DNA of 64,000 nt from Lachnospiraceae bacterium (lineage in GTDB: Bacteria > Bacillota > Clostridia > Lachnospirales > Lachnospiraceae). Positions within the stretch are counted from its first letter, which is position 1. Each line of letters starts with the position of its first letter. The position numbers and the translations under genes were made by a program. Of this stretch, positions 27,196-34,778 are shown in pieces. The stretch spans positions 1 through 64,000 of the forward strand of contig JAFXQX010000025.1 of NCBI GenBank assembly GCA_017526745.1. The letters run 5' to 3'. The notes under the pieces were generated by a model. That model was not told where the DNA came from, did no database searches, and worked only from the letters and a program-made list of their open reading frames with translations.

Positions 27196-28083
27196 GTGAA
27201 GAAGAAAACAACATCGAGACAAAAGAGCGAATTTCTCTGGGGATGGCTGTTTATTCTTCCGACAATGCTCGGACTCATAATACTGAACATCTATCCCATG
27301 ATCGATACGATCAAACAGAGCTTTTACAAGACAGGCGATTTCGGTAAAGGCAATGTTTTCGTCGGTCTGAAGAATTACGAAAAGGTCCTGGGAGATGCAG
27401 AAGTATGGCAGTCGCTGTGGAATACGGTAAAGTATGCCATAGTCGAGGTCCCGGTATCTATCGTCCTGGCACTGCTCCTGGCGGTCCTTCTTAATAAAAA
27501 GATGAAGGGAAGGGATGTATTCCGCACGATCTTTTTCCTTCCGATGGTAGTTGCGCCCGCAGCTATCGCAATGGTGTGGAAATGGCTCTACAATTCGAAC
27601 TTCGGCCTTATCAACAATGCGTTCAATATCAAGGTGAACTGGATATCCGATCCTAAGATCGCTATCTACTCGATCGCCGTGATCGGAATATGGTCAGTTC
27701 TCGGATATAACATGGTATTGTTCCTGGCCGGACTTCAGGAAGTGCCCAGGGATTACTATGAGGCGGCGTCCCTTGACGGAGCCAACGGCTGGCATCAGCT
27801 GATAAATATCACGATACCGCTCATTTCGCCGACGATATTCTTTGTTTTGGTAACGAGGATAATCGCTGCCATGCAGGTGTTCGACCTGATCTACATGATG
27901 ATCGATCTGAACAATCCCGCATGGAAGAAGACGGAATCGCTCGTTTTCCTGTTCTACAAGTATTCCTTTGAGCAGAGCAAGAAGGGATACGGAGCAACCG
28001 TTGTTGTCGTACTTCTCCTTCTGATACTGATACTTACGGTCATTCAGATCATAGGTCAGAAGAAGTGGGTTCATTACGAGTAG
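27196..28083 (+). CDS. ABC sugar permease, MsmF/UgpA-like
   Basis: The 295-aa protein (GTG start after GGAGG) has six membrane helices. It carries the EAA-type loop EVPRDYYEAASLDGANGWHQLINITIPLISP that docks on the ATPase. It opens with FLWGWLFILPTMLGLIILNIYPMI, a typical MalF/UgpA-type first helix. It pairs with the next gene product to form the membrane channel for alpha-galactosides. Confidence 0.93.
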   Translation: MKKKTTSRQKSEFLWGWLFILPTMLGLIILNIYPMIDTIKQSFYKTGDFGKGNVFVGLKNYEKVLGDAEVWQSLWNTVKYAIVEVPVSIVLALLLAVLLNKKMKGRDVFRTIFFLPMVVAPAAIAMVWKWLYNSNFGLINNAFNIKVNWISDPKIAIYSIAVIGIWSVLGYNMVLFLAGLQEVPRDYYEAASLDGANGWHQLINITIPLISPTIFFVLVTRIIAAMQVFDLIYMMIDLNNPAWKKTESLVFLFYKYSFEQSKKGYGATVVVVLLLLILILTVIQIIGQKKWVHYE

Positions 28084-28099
28084 AAAGGGGGATACGGTC

Positions 28100-28924
28100 A
28101 TGAAGAAAATCATTTATAAAACACTGATATATCTGCTTCTGGTCATTGTCTCCATAACGATGCTCGTGCCTTTCCTGTGGATGTTTTTGACGGCATTCAA
28201 GACCGTCGCCGAGACGATGCAGGTGGATCCTTTCGTTATCATACCGAGTGTATGGCAGACGCAGAACTTCGGAAATGTCGTAAAGGCAATGGATTTTGCC
28301 AAGCTGTATTTTAACACCCTGTCCATGGTGGGACTTAGGATATTATTTGCGATACTTACCGCGACCTTGAGCGGTTATGCATTTGCAAGACTGGAGTTTG
28401 CCGGCAAGAAGCTCATGTTCTCGCTTGTCCTTCTGCAGATGATGATACCTGTCCAGATCTTTATCATCCCGCAGTATGTAATGGTAAGTAAGCTCCATCT
28501 GACAAACACGATACTGGGCCTTGTATTTCCGGGTATCGTTACGGCATTCGGAACTTTCCTGCTCCGCCAGGCATATATGCAGCTGCCGCGTGATCTTGAG
28601 GAGGCGGCAAGGCTGGACGGATGCAACATTCCGCAGACATTCTTCTATATCATGGCGCCCCTTACCAAGTCGGCGATGGTCGCCCTCGGCATATTTACGG
28701 CGGTGTTCGCATACAAGGACCTTATGTGGCCCATGATCGTATGTCCGGATAACCGCGCAACGACGCTTGCGAGCGCCCTTGCCAAGATGAACGGACAGTA
28801 CCAGCAGAAATACCCGGAACTCATGATGGCAGCACTCATCTCGTGCGTTCCGATGATCATACTGTATATATTCTTCCAGAAGCAGTTTATCGAAGGTATA
28901 GCTACTTCGGGCGGAAAACTGTGA
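28100..28924 (+). CDS. ABC sugar permease, MsmG/UgpE-like
   Basis: The 274-aa protein has six membrane helices and the docking loop LPRDLEEAARLDGCNIPQTFFYIMAPL. It lies 16 bases after the first permease. The order binding protein, permease, permease is the usual one for this carbohydrate-uptake family. No ATP-binding protein follows, so the transporter probably uses a shared MsmK-type ATPase encoded elsewhere. Confidence 0.93.
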   Translation: MKKIIYKTLIYLLLVIVSITMLVPFLWMFLTAFKTVAETMQVDPFVIIPSVWQTQNFGNVVKAMDFAKLYFNTLSMVGLRILFAILTATLSGYAFARLEFAGKKLMFSLVLLQMMIPVQIFIIPQYVMVSKLHLTNTILGLVFPGIVTAFGTFLLRQAYMQLPRDLEEAARLDGCNIPQTFFYIMAPLTKSAMVALGIFTAVFAYKDLMWPMIVCPDNRATTLASALAKMNGQYQQKYPELMMAALISCVPMIILYIFFQKQFIEGIATSGGKL

Positions 28925-28937
28925 CCGTTATCCGTTT

Positions 28938-31019
28938 ATGACAGATATGATGAAGATAAAAAGAATACAATTAAATGATATGGAGGCCGTATACCTTTTT
29001 TCCGAAGAAGGGGCGGTCTCTTTTTCGCTTGTTCCCCAAGGCGGGGATGAGCTCTTCTTCGAAAAGGGAGGAGCAGATCCGCTCGTCCAGATTTCATGTA
29101 CCGGAGATGCAACGTCGATCGGGTTCGCAGCAGGCGAGACACGACACAACAGTGCACTCACGATGTCGCTTAAATATGTGTCCCAGGACGTGAAAAGAGG
29201 CGATGATACTACTGTCATAGAGACTGTGGTTGAATCCGGTGAAGGGATAAAAGTATCGCATTTTGTCGAGTGTTTGGACAGGCAGAGAGGCATTGTCGTA
29301 TACTCAAAAGTGCACAACCGTGCAGATTCGCCCCTTATGATCGAGGCAGTATCCTCCGTGAACATATGCGGACTGACCCCCTATACGGATGACGAGGCAA
29401 GAGGCCGGCTGGTTCTTCACAGATTCAGGAGCCGCTGGAGCGCGGAAGGCCGTCATGAGGCAAGGGCGATCGAAGATCTCCTTCTGGAACCTTCATGGGC
29501 TGATTTTGCCGTAAGGTGCGAGAAGTTCGGAACTACCGGTTCGATGCCCGTAAGAGGTTTCTTTCCTTTTGCGGCCGTTGAGGATACCGGCAGAAAGGTG
29601 ATATGGGCCGTTTCGCTGGCATGCAGCTCGTCGTGGCAGTTCGAGACTGTCAGGATAGATAAGGGACTGTCGCTTTCATGCGGTCTTGCGGACTATGATT
29701 TCGGGCATTGGAGAAAAGAGATAGGGCCCGGTGAAGAGTTTACGACACCCGAAGCGTATGTTACGGCAGCAAGGTGTGATATTACCGAAGCATGCGACAG
29801 GCTGCTCGACATACAAAAGGGAAGACTGCTTCCTTCGCAGCAAACAGGCAGCCTTCCTGCAATCTTTAATGAGTACTGCACGACCTGGGGAGAGCCGTCG
29901 GAGGAAAACATCGGGAAGATATTGTCCGTGATAGGGCCCGGCCTGTATGAATACTTTGTTATCGATGCCGGCTGGTATGCCGATCTTGTCACGGGCTGGC
30001 AGGACAACATGGGAGACTGGAATGTCGCCTCCGACCTGTTCCCGAACGGGATGAAAAAAGTGGTACGAATGATAAACGATGCCGGAATGAAGGCAGGCAT
30101 ATGGTTTGAACTCGAGGTCGTGGGCAAGGATTCCGCCAGGGCATCCGATCCTCATCTTCTGACGCGCGACGGCAAGATCATCATATCCGGAACGAGGCGT
30201 TTCTGGGATATGAGAAGCGAATGGGTGAACGATTACCTCGGCACAAAAGTCATCGATTTCCTTAAAGACAACGGGTTCGAATACATCAAGATCGACTATA
30301 ACGATACGATAGGGATAGGGTGCGACGGAGCCGAAAGCGTCGGAGAAGGCCTCAGACAAACGGTTGAGGCCACAAAGGAATTCTTTGGAATGATCAGGCG
30401 AAAGGTACCGGGCATTGCGATAGAGATATGTTCGTCCGGAGGCCACAGGCTCGAGCCGTCATTTATGGAGCTTGCCGATTATCTGTCGTTTTCCGACGCT
30501 CATGAGGAACGCGAGATCCCCGTTATCGCAGCCGATCTTCAGAACCTTGTCCTTGCGTGCAAGTCCCAGATATGGGCAGTCCTTCGAAAGGACGACGAAA
30601 TGAAGCGCATCGCCTATTCGATCTGCGCGGGGATGTTCGGAGTATTATGCATCTCGGGTGATGTTTTCGAACTTACAAAAGAAAAACAGGACTTTGCGAA
30701 CGCCGGAGTCGAATTCTACAAGACCGTCTCTTCGGTTATATCCGACGGTTTTACTCACAGATACGGACCGCGCCAGTTTTCAAACCGTGACCTTAAGGGT
30801 TATCAGGCAACTGTCCGGTTCGGAAGGAGCGGCGGAGCGCTTGTCATCGTTCATGCTTTTGAACATGACGGAGCACAGATCGTTACCGTACCTCTTGACA
30901 GGCAGTATGATATCGCCGGGATATACGGGTATGGCGACCACAGGGTAAGGATCACGGATACATTCTTAAGCATGGAGTTTGATGAAAGCTTTGATGCTGT
31001 TGCGGTATATCTTAAGTGA
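28938..31019 (+). CDS. Alpha-galactosidase-like GH36 enzyme (second copy)
   Basis: The 693-aa protein is a second GH36-family enzyme, only distantly like the first. Barrel motifs are YFVIDAGWYAD, GIWFELEVVG, YIKIDYND (nucleophile Asp453), IEICSSGGHRLEP and SFSDAHEERE (acid/base Asp520). No signal peptide is present. Lying 13 bases after the permease gene, it is the last gene of the transport operon. The different subfamily suggests a different linkage or chain length from the first enzyme, so the two may act in sequence. No clear ribosome site is seen; ATGs at 28947 and 28950 are alternatives. Confidence 0.88.
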   Translation: MTDMMKIKRIQLNDMEAVYLFSEEGAVSFSLVPQGGDELFFEKGGADPLVQISCTGDATSIGFAAGETRHNSALTMSLKYVSQDVKRGDDTTVIETVVESGEGIKVSHFVECLDRQRGIVVYSKVHNRADSPLMIEAVSSVNICGLTPYTDDEARGRLVLHRFRSRWSAEGRHEARAIEDLLLEPSWADFAVRCEKFGTTGSMPVRGFFPFAAVEDTGRKVIWAVSLACSSSWQFETVRIDKGLSLSCGLADYDFGHWRKEIGPGEEFTTPEAYVTAARCDITEACDRLLDIQKGRLLPSQQTGSLPAIFNEYCTTWGEPSEENIGKILSVIGPGLYEYFVIDAGWYADLVTGWQDNMGDWNVASDLFPNGMKKVVRMINDAGMKAGIWFELEVVGKDSARASDPHLLTRDGKIIISGTRRFWDMRSEWVNDYLGTKVIDFLKDNGFEYIKIDYNDTIGIGCDGAESVGEGLRQTVEATKEFFGMIRRKVPGIAIEICSSGGHRLEPSFMELADYLSFSDAHEEREIPVIAADLQNLVLACKSQIWAVLRKDDEMKRIAYSICAGMFGVLCISGDVFELTKEKQDFANAGVEFYKTVSSVISDGFTHRYGPRQFSNRDLKGYQATVRFGRSGGALVIVHAFEHDGAQIVTVPLDRQYDIAGIYGYGDHRVRITDTFLSMEFDESFDAVAVYLK

Positions 31020-31049
31020 TCCCGGCAAGTTCAAAACATCTGATCCTTT

Positions 31050-31081
31050 CAGGGGCCGTTTGGGGCCCCTGTTTTGTTTTT
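31050..31081 (+). terminator. Terminator of the alpha-galactoside operon
   Basis: An 8-bp GC-rich stem CAGGGGCC / GGCCCCTG (31050-31057, 31064-31071) is followed by TTTTGTTTTT. Confidence 0.88.
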
Positions 31082-31102
31082 GGGGGCACATGATGTTATA
31101 AT
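31074..31102 (+). promoter_or_regulatory. Promoter of the pyrophosphatase gene
   Basis: TTGTTT (31074-31079) and TATAAT (31097-31102) are 17 bp apart. The -35 element lies within the T-tract of the preceding terminator, so the two signals overlap. Confidence 0.6.
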
Positions 31103-31146
31103 TTTCCGGAAGATACAAAGAATGTGTGGAAACATGAGGAGAGAAT

Positions 31147-32442
31147 ATGGGAACCATATATATAACAGGGCACAAAAATCCCGATCTTGACAGTGTGTGC
31201 AGCGCATACGGATATGCAAAGCTTATGAACCTGCAGGATCCCGATAATACATACGTTCCTATCCGGTGCGGGCATCTGTCCGACAGCACGAGGAGCATCC
31301 TGGAGCAGCTTGATATCGACATTCCGGCCTACAGGCGCGACATTTTCCCGAAGGTCAGGGATGTGATGCTCTCGTACGATCACAAGATCGATGCCGATGA
31401 CCTTCTGACGGTCGTTGCGGCGATCTATGAAAAGGACAGCCCCAGCGCCATACCGGTATTTGAGAACAATGATTTTTACGGACTGCTCTCGGTCGATGAT
31501 ATTACGAACTGGACGATGAGGGAACTGTCCCGTGACAATAAGATCACAACGATCCCGAAAGTACGTCATATCATGACGGATCAGGGGATGAGGGTTGAGG
31601 CCGATGAGTTGTTCGATGATGCCAAGGCACTCCTTCAGAGCTCTCCGAAGCGCGGCCTGGCGGTGTTTGACGAGAACGGATACGCGGGCTATGTTACGAG
31701 AAGGTGCTTCCTGAAGACTCCGAAGCACAGCGTTATCCTTGTAGATCACAATGAATCGCGCCAGAGCATCCAGGGGATCGAGACCGCAAATATCGTCGGT
31801 ATCGTCGACCATCACAGGCTCGACGCGATCAAGACCGACCAGCCGATCTCGATATATGCCGAGCCGCTCGGTAGCACGTGCACGCTCGTCTACCAGCAGT
31901 TCATAAGGAATAACCGCACGCCCGATCCTGTTACCGCCAAGGTACTCTTGACCGGACTGATCGGCGATACGCTCATATTAAAGAGTCCCACGACAACGGG
32001 AGAGGATGTTGTTGCGGCACACGTCCTTGCATCGATCGCCGGCGTCGACATGGAGCAGTACGGTCTGTCCATGTTCTCGCACGTGGAAGGGCTAAAATCA
32101 CGGGAGCCGAAGTCAGCGATCGCGTCTGATTTCAAGACATATACCGAAAAGGGCTTAAAGATCGGCATAGGCCAGTGCGAGGTGACAACGCTCAACGACC
32201 TTAAGGATTATGCTGATGACTACGCACGCACGCTTGAAGAGATCAGGACGGCGCACGGGCTTGACTGGGCTCATCTTATGATAACCGATGTCATTCATGA
32301 GCACAGCGCCCTGATATGCACGAAGTACAAAGGCAACAGATATCTGCCGTACAAGGCGATCGGCGTAAATATCTATGACATGCCCCATGTCATGAGCCGC
32401 AAGAAGCAGCTCCTGCCTGAGATCATTCATGTTATCGAGTAA
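31147..32442 (+). CDS. ppaC: Family II inorganic pyrophosphatase with CBS domains
   Basis: The 431-aa protein starts with IYITGHKNPDLDSVCSAYGYA (DHH-family metal site). It has an inserted pair of CBS domains (about 70-190, ending near GYAGYVTRRCF) and resumes with LVDHNE and VDHH (about 199-226). MSRKKQLLP near the C-terminus is the substrate-binding SRKKQ motif. It hydrolyses PPi using Mn2+, and the CBS pair gives adenine-nucleotide regulation. The DRTGG domain found in some longer members is absent. Its product pool is also the substrate of the PPi-dependent phosphofructokinase encoded 4 kb away. Confidence 0.94.
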   Translation: MGTIYITGHKNPDLDSVCSAYGYAKLMNLQDPDNTYVPIRCGHLSDSTRSILEQLDIDIPAYRRDIFPKVRDVMLSYDHKIDADDLLTVVAAIYEKDSPSAIPVFENNDFYGLLSVDDITNWTMRELSRDNKITTIPKVRHIMTDQGMRVEADELFDDAKALLQSSPKRGLAVFDENGYAGYVTRRCFLKTPKHSVILVDHNESRQSIQGIETANIVGIVDHHRLDAIKTDQPISIYAEPLGSTCTLVYQQFIRNNRTPDPVTAKVLLTGLIGDTLILKSPTTTGEDVVAAHVLASIAGVDMEQYGLSMFSHVEGLKSREPKSAIASDFKTYTEKGLKIGIGQCEVTTLNDLKDYADDYARTLEEIRTAHGLDWAHLMITDVIHEHSALICTKYKGNRYLPYKAIGVNIYDMPHVMSRKKQLLPEIIHVIE

Positions 32443-32452
32443 GAAAGTTTTG

Positions 32453-32480
32453 TTGAAATTACCGCAAACAATGTTAAAAT
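32453..32480 (+). promoter_or_regulatory. Promoter before the small acidic protein gene
   Basis: TTGAAA (32453-32458) and TAAAAT (32475-32480) are 16 bp apart, shortly before the start codon. Confidence 0.5.
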
Positions 32481-32511
32481 CATATCATGGAGAGATAAGT
32501 TGGGAGATCAG

Positions 32512-32889
32512 ATGGATCCTGAAGAAGAAAAAGTCTGGTACCTTTCCCGGGTAGGCCGGGAGAAGATATTCAAATACGGAACATATACGCTTACCCATGA
32601 TCGTGCGATAACGCAGGAGCACCCTTTTTATGCCGAAAGGGATGACATGGCCATGACCGGGCCCGTGTCATATATCCCTCCGGGACAGGATGCCATGTCG
32701 GCAAATCTTATGACGGACGCATCTGCAGGAAGCGCAGGCACGCAGGAGGCCGCGCCCGACAGCGCACCGCCTCCGCCTCCCGAAGAGGAGATGGATGCCA
32801 CCGCACTTGCCGCACAGATGATATCGAGCAATTTTAAAGTCGGGTTGTCGCAGGAAGAAGTGGATGCCCTGCTTAATGGAATGAATTGA
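32512..32889 (+). CDS. Small acidic protein with a C-terminal FliM/FliN-peptide-like motif
   Basis: The 125-aa protein (ATG at 32512 preceded by GGGAGA; a TTG at 32500 is an alternative) has an ordered N-terminal half (EKVWYLSRVGREKIFKYG). A proline- and alanine-rich linker follows (about 75-95), and the C-terminus is GLSQEEVDALLNGMN. The last part closely resembles the N-terminal CheY-binding and switch-assembly peptide of FliM/FliY (LSQEEIDALL). I do not recognise the family. The tail suggests an interaction with a CheY-like or flagellar switch partner, but that is inference. Confidence 0.65.
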   Translation: MDPEEEKVWYLSRVGREKIFKYGTYTLTHDRAITQEHPFYAERDDMAMTGPVSYIPPGQDAMSANLMTDASAGSAGTQEAAPDSAPPPPPEEEMDATALAAQMISSNFKVGLSQEEVDALLNGMN

Positions 32890-32893
32890 TAAA

Positions 32894-32973
32894 TGAGGAT
32901 AACAGGACTTGAACCTGCACGGTTTCCCACCAGAACCTAAATCTGGCGCGTCTGCCAATTCCGCCATATCCTC
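32894..32973 (-). tRNA. tRNA-Leu (anticodon UAG)
   Basis: Read on the minus strand, the 80-nt sequence has acceptor arms GAGGATA / TATCCTC, a D-loop, and the anticodon stem CCAGA-loop-TCTGG whose loop TTTAGGT gives anticodon TAG. It also has a short class II variable arm and the T-loop GTTCAAGTC. The discriminator is A73; CCA is not encoded. The class II arm and UAG anticodon identify leucine. Confidence 0.93.
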
Positions 32974-33060
32974 TAAATGTTGGTAGGGGGGGTCCGCGTA
33001 AGCGGTGGGACCCTGGCTACACGACGAGCGCCCATCCGACGAAGTCGGATTCTAATGCGC

Positions 33061-33104
33061 GAGTCACCTTGTAGGACCCTAGCCCGAGTCACCTTGTAGG
33101 ACCC
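33061..33104 (+). repeat. Two 19-bp direct repeats beside the tRNA
   Basis: GAGTCACCTTGTAGGACCC occurs at 33061-33079 and 33086-33104, 25 bp apart. Upstream are small hairpins (ATCCGAC-gaa-GTCGGAT at 33034-33050, and a GGGTCC / GGACCC arm pair near 32991-33012). They fill the gap between the tRNA and the next gene; no coding potential is seen. Confidence 0.65.
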
Positions 33105-33143
33105 GAGACACCCGACAATCATAATATCACAAAGGAGGACCTC

Positions 33144-33536
33144 ATGCAAAAAGTAGTTGATTTTCTTAAAAAAGCCGGCACTTACTATCTTGCCACCGCA
33201 GACGGCGACCAGCCGCGCGTACGTCCCTTTGGTACGGTCAATGTTTACGACGGAAAGGTATACATCCAGACCGGCAAATCCAAGGATGTTTCCAAACAGA
33301 TCCACGCCAATCCCAAGGTTGAGATCTGCGCATTTGACAGTGGAACCTGGCTGAGGATCGCATGTGAACTTGTCGAGGATGACAACAGGGACGCAAGGCA
33401 TGCGATGCTTGAAGCATATCCCGATCTTCGCGGCATGTACTCCGAAGATGACGGCAACACGGAAGTATTCTATATCAAAAATGCAACGGCGACATTTGCC
33501 TCATTTACGGCAGCTCCCGAGACGGTTAAGTTTTGA
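33144..33536 (+). CDS. Pyridoxamine 5'-phosphate oxidase-family (flavin-binding split-barrel) protein
   Basis: The 130-aa protein (after AAAGGAGG) has the split-barrel pattern FLKKAGTYYLATADGDQPRVRPFG, NVYDGKVYIQTGKSKDVSKQIHANPKVEICAF and WLRIACELVEDD. These match the NimA-like / PNPOx-like family that binds FMN, F420 or heme. It is likely a small cytoplasmic flavoprotein reductase; the substrate is unknown. Its stop codon overlaps the TTG start of the GDPD gene, so it is translationally coupled to it. Confidence 0.87.
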   Translation: MQKVVDFLKKAGTYYLATADGDQPRVRPFGTVNVYDGKVYIQTGKSKDVSKQIHANPKVEICAFDSGTWLRIACELVEDDNRDARHAMLEAYPDLRGMYSEDDGNTEVFYIKNATATFASFTAAPETVKF

Positions 33537-34453
33537 GCAGATACGTTGAAGCAAATCTGTATATCGGAAAGAAAAAAATAGGGATCACCGCACTTATGTC
33601 TGCTGCGGTGATCCTGTTTGTGGCATGCACTGCAACCATACTGGTGGTCCTTCCGGGACGGGGTTTGCGGTCCATTTCGCAGGGAAGGCAACTTTTTACA
33701 AAAGAGCGTTATATCATCCATGCAGGAGGTTTTGTTACGGATGAGGCCGGGGCAGAGCATGTCTATACGAACAGTATAGAATCCCTTAACAACTGCTATG
33801 CCAGCGGAAACCGGATCGCAGAATTTGACTTTATGATGACCGCTGACGACCGCGTGGTATGCGCACATGACGCTGAACAGGAAGGCAAATGGGCATACGG
33901 AATAGAAGGTGCGGGATTTTCGCCGGATTATCCGGCGTATTATGAAGACTTCATGGCAGCAAAGTTTGAAGGCAGGCTTACGCCGATGTCGCTTGACGAT
34001 CTGGCGGCGTTCATGAAGGCACACAATGATTTTTACGTGGTGACGGATGTGAAGGACGACAACGTTTGGCTGTGCCGTGCGATCATGGAGAAGTACCCGG
34101 AGCTGGCCCAAAGCTTCATTGTTCAGATCTATCACGAGGATGAGTACGATAAGATCAGGGCGGCCGGATTCCCGTACATGATCTATACGCTCTATCGTGC
34201 GACCGATGAGGAACTTCAGACCGATGCCCTCATAGGATTCGTAGAGAGCCATCAGCTTATCGGCGTGACCTTCTGGGACGAGTTCCCGGAAAGATATCCC
34301 GAAAGTTTCGAGGCTCTGAAGGCGCTTAAGATCCCGACGTTCGTTCATACGATAAACGATCCCGCGGACATGAAGAAATACATCGACATTGGGATCACCG
34401 GCATATATACTGATGTAACATCACAAGATCAACAGTTTGGCGAAGGAGAATAA
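33533..34453 (+). CDS. Membrane-anchored glycerophosphodiester phosphodiesterase-like protein
   Basis: The 306-aa protein (TTG start overlapping the preceding stop, TTGA) has one membrane helix (about 20-40) and then a GDPD-type TIM barrel. Features are IIHAGG, NSIESLNNCYASGNRIAEFDFMMTADDRVVCAHD, DFYVVTDVKDDN, QIYHEDEYDKI and TFVHTINDPADMKKYIDIGITGIYTD. The catalytic histidines (IHAGG, CAHD) and acidic pair (E-F-D) are present. With an extracellular catalytic domain it would hydrolyse glycerophosphodiesters, such as released teichoic acid or lipid headgroups. It leads straight into a small membrane protein and an LTA-synthase-like gene. Confidence 0.85.
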   Translation: MSRYVEANLYIGKKKIGITALMSAAVILFVACTATILVVLPGRGLRSISQGRQLFTKERYIIHAGGFVTDEAGAEHVYTNSIESLNNCYASGNRIAEFDFMMTADDRVVCAHDAEQEGKWAYGIEGAGFSPDYPAYYEDFMAAKFEGRLTPMSLDDLAAFMKAHNDFYVVTDVKDDNVWLCRAIMEKYPELAQSFIVQIYHEDEYDKIRAAGFPYMIYTLYRATDEELQTDALIGFVESHQLIGVTFWDEFPERYPESFEALKALKIPTFVHTINDPADMKKYIDIGITGIYTDVTSQDQQFGEGE

Positions 34454-34454
34454 C

Positions 34455-34778
34455 ATGTACACGGATCATATTCTTATCTTTATCGATTATCTACTGATAC
34501 CGTTTCTGGCGCTTGCGACCGACATCAGGCGAAGCGGTAAGGAAGCGGCATTTACGCTTGCGAATTTCCTCCGCTATGTGTCATATACCGTTGCGGTGTT
34601 CATAGTCACATATATCATCCGTGTTGTGATCGCGCGCCTCGGATTCGGGGTAACGACAGATGCGGGCACGGGATTTTACACGATACTGGCAACCGCTGTA
34701 GCACTTATCGCTCCGTACGTAAGAGAGCTTATCGCCACATATTGTAACGTCAGATGCGAGATAAAGAAAAAAGATTAA
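34455..34778 (+). CDS. Small three-helix membrane protein, unknown function
   Basis: The 107-aa protein starts at the ATG at 34455, preceded by GAAGGAGAA. It has three membrane helices (about 8-24, 36-58 and 66-90) and a basic tail. It begins one base after the GDPD stop, and its last 25 bases overlap the LTA-synthase-like gene. Tight packing between two glycerophosphate enzymes suggests a role in the same membrane process. No family is recognised. Confidence 0.65.
   Translation: MYTDHILIFIDYLLIPFLALATDIRRSGKEAAFTLANFLRYVSYTVAVFIVTYIIRVVIARLGFGVTTDAGTGFYTILATAVALIAPYVRELIATYCNVRCEIKKKD

Noticed and set aside
29676-30446. 256-codon minus-strand frame opposite the second GH36 gene
   Set aside because: The plus strand has catalytic GH36 motifs throughout this stretch; the reverse frame has no recognisable domain.
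31096-31815. 239-codon minus-strand frame opposite ppaC
   Set aside because: The pyrophosphatase motifs are on the plus strand and span the region.
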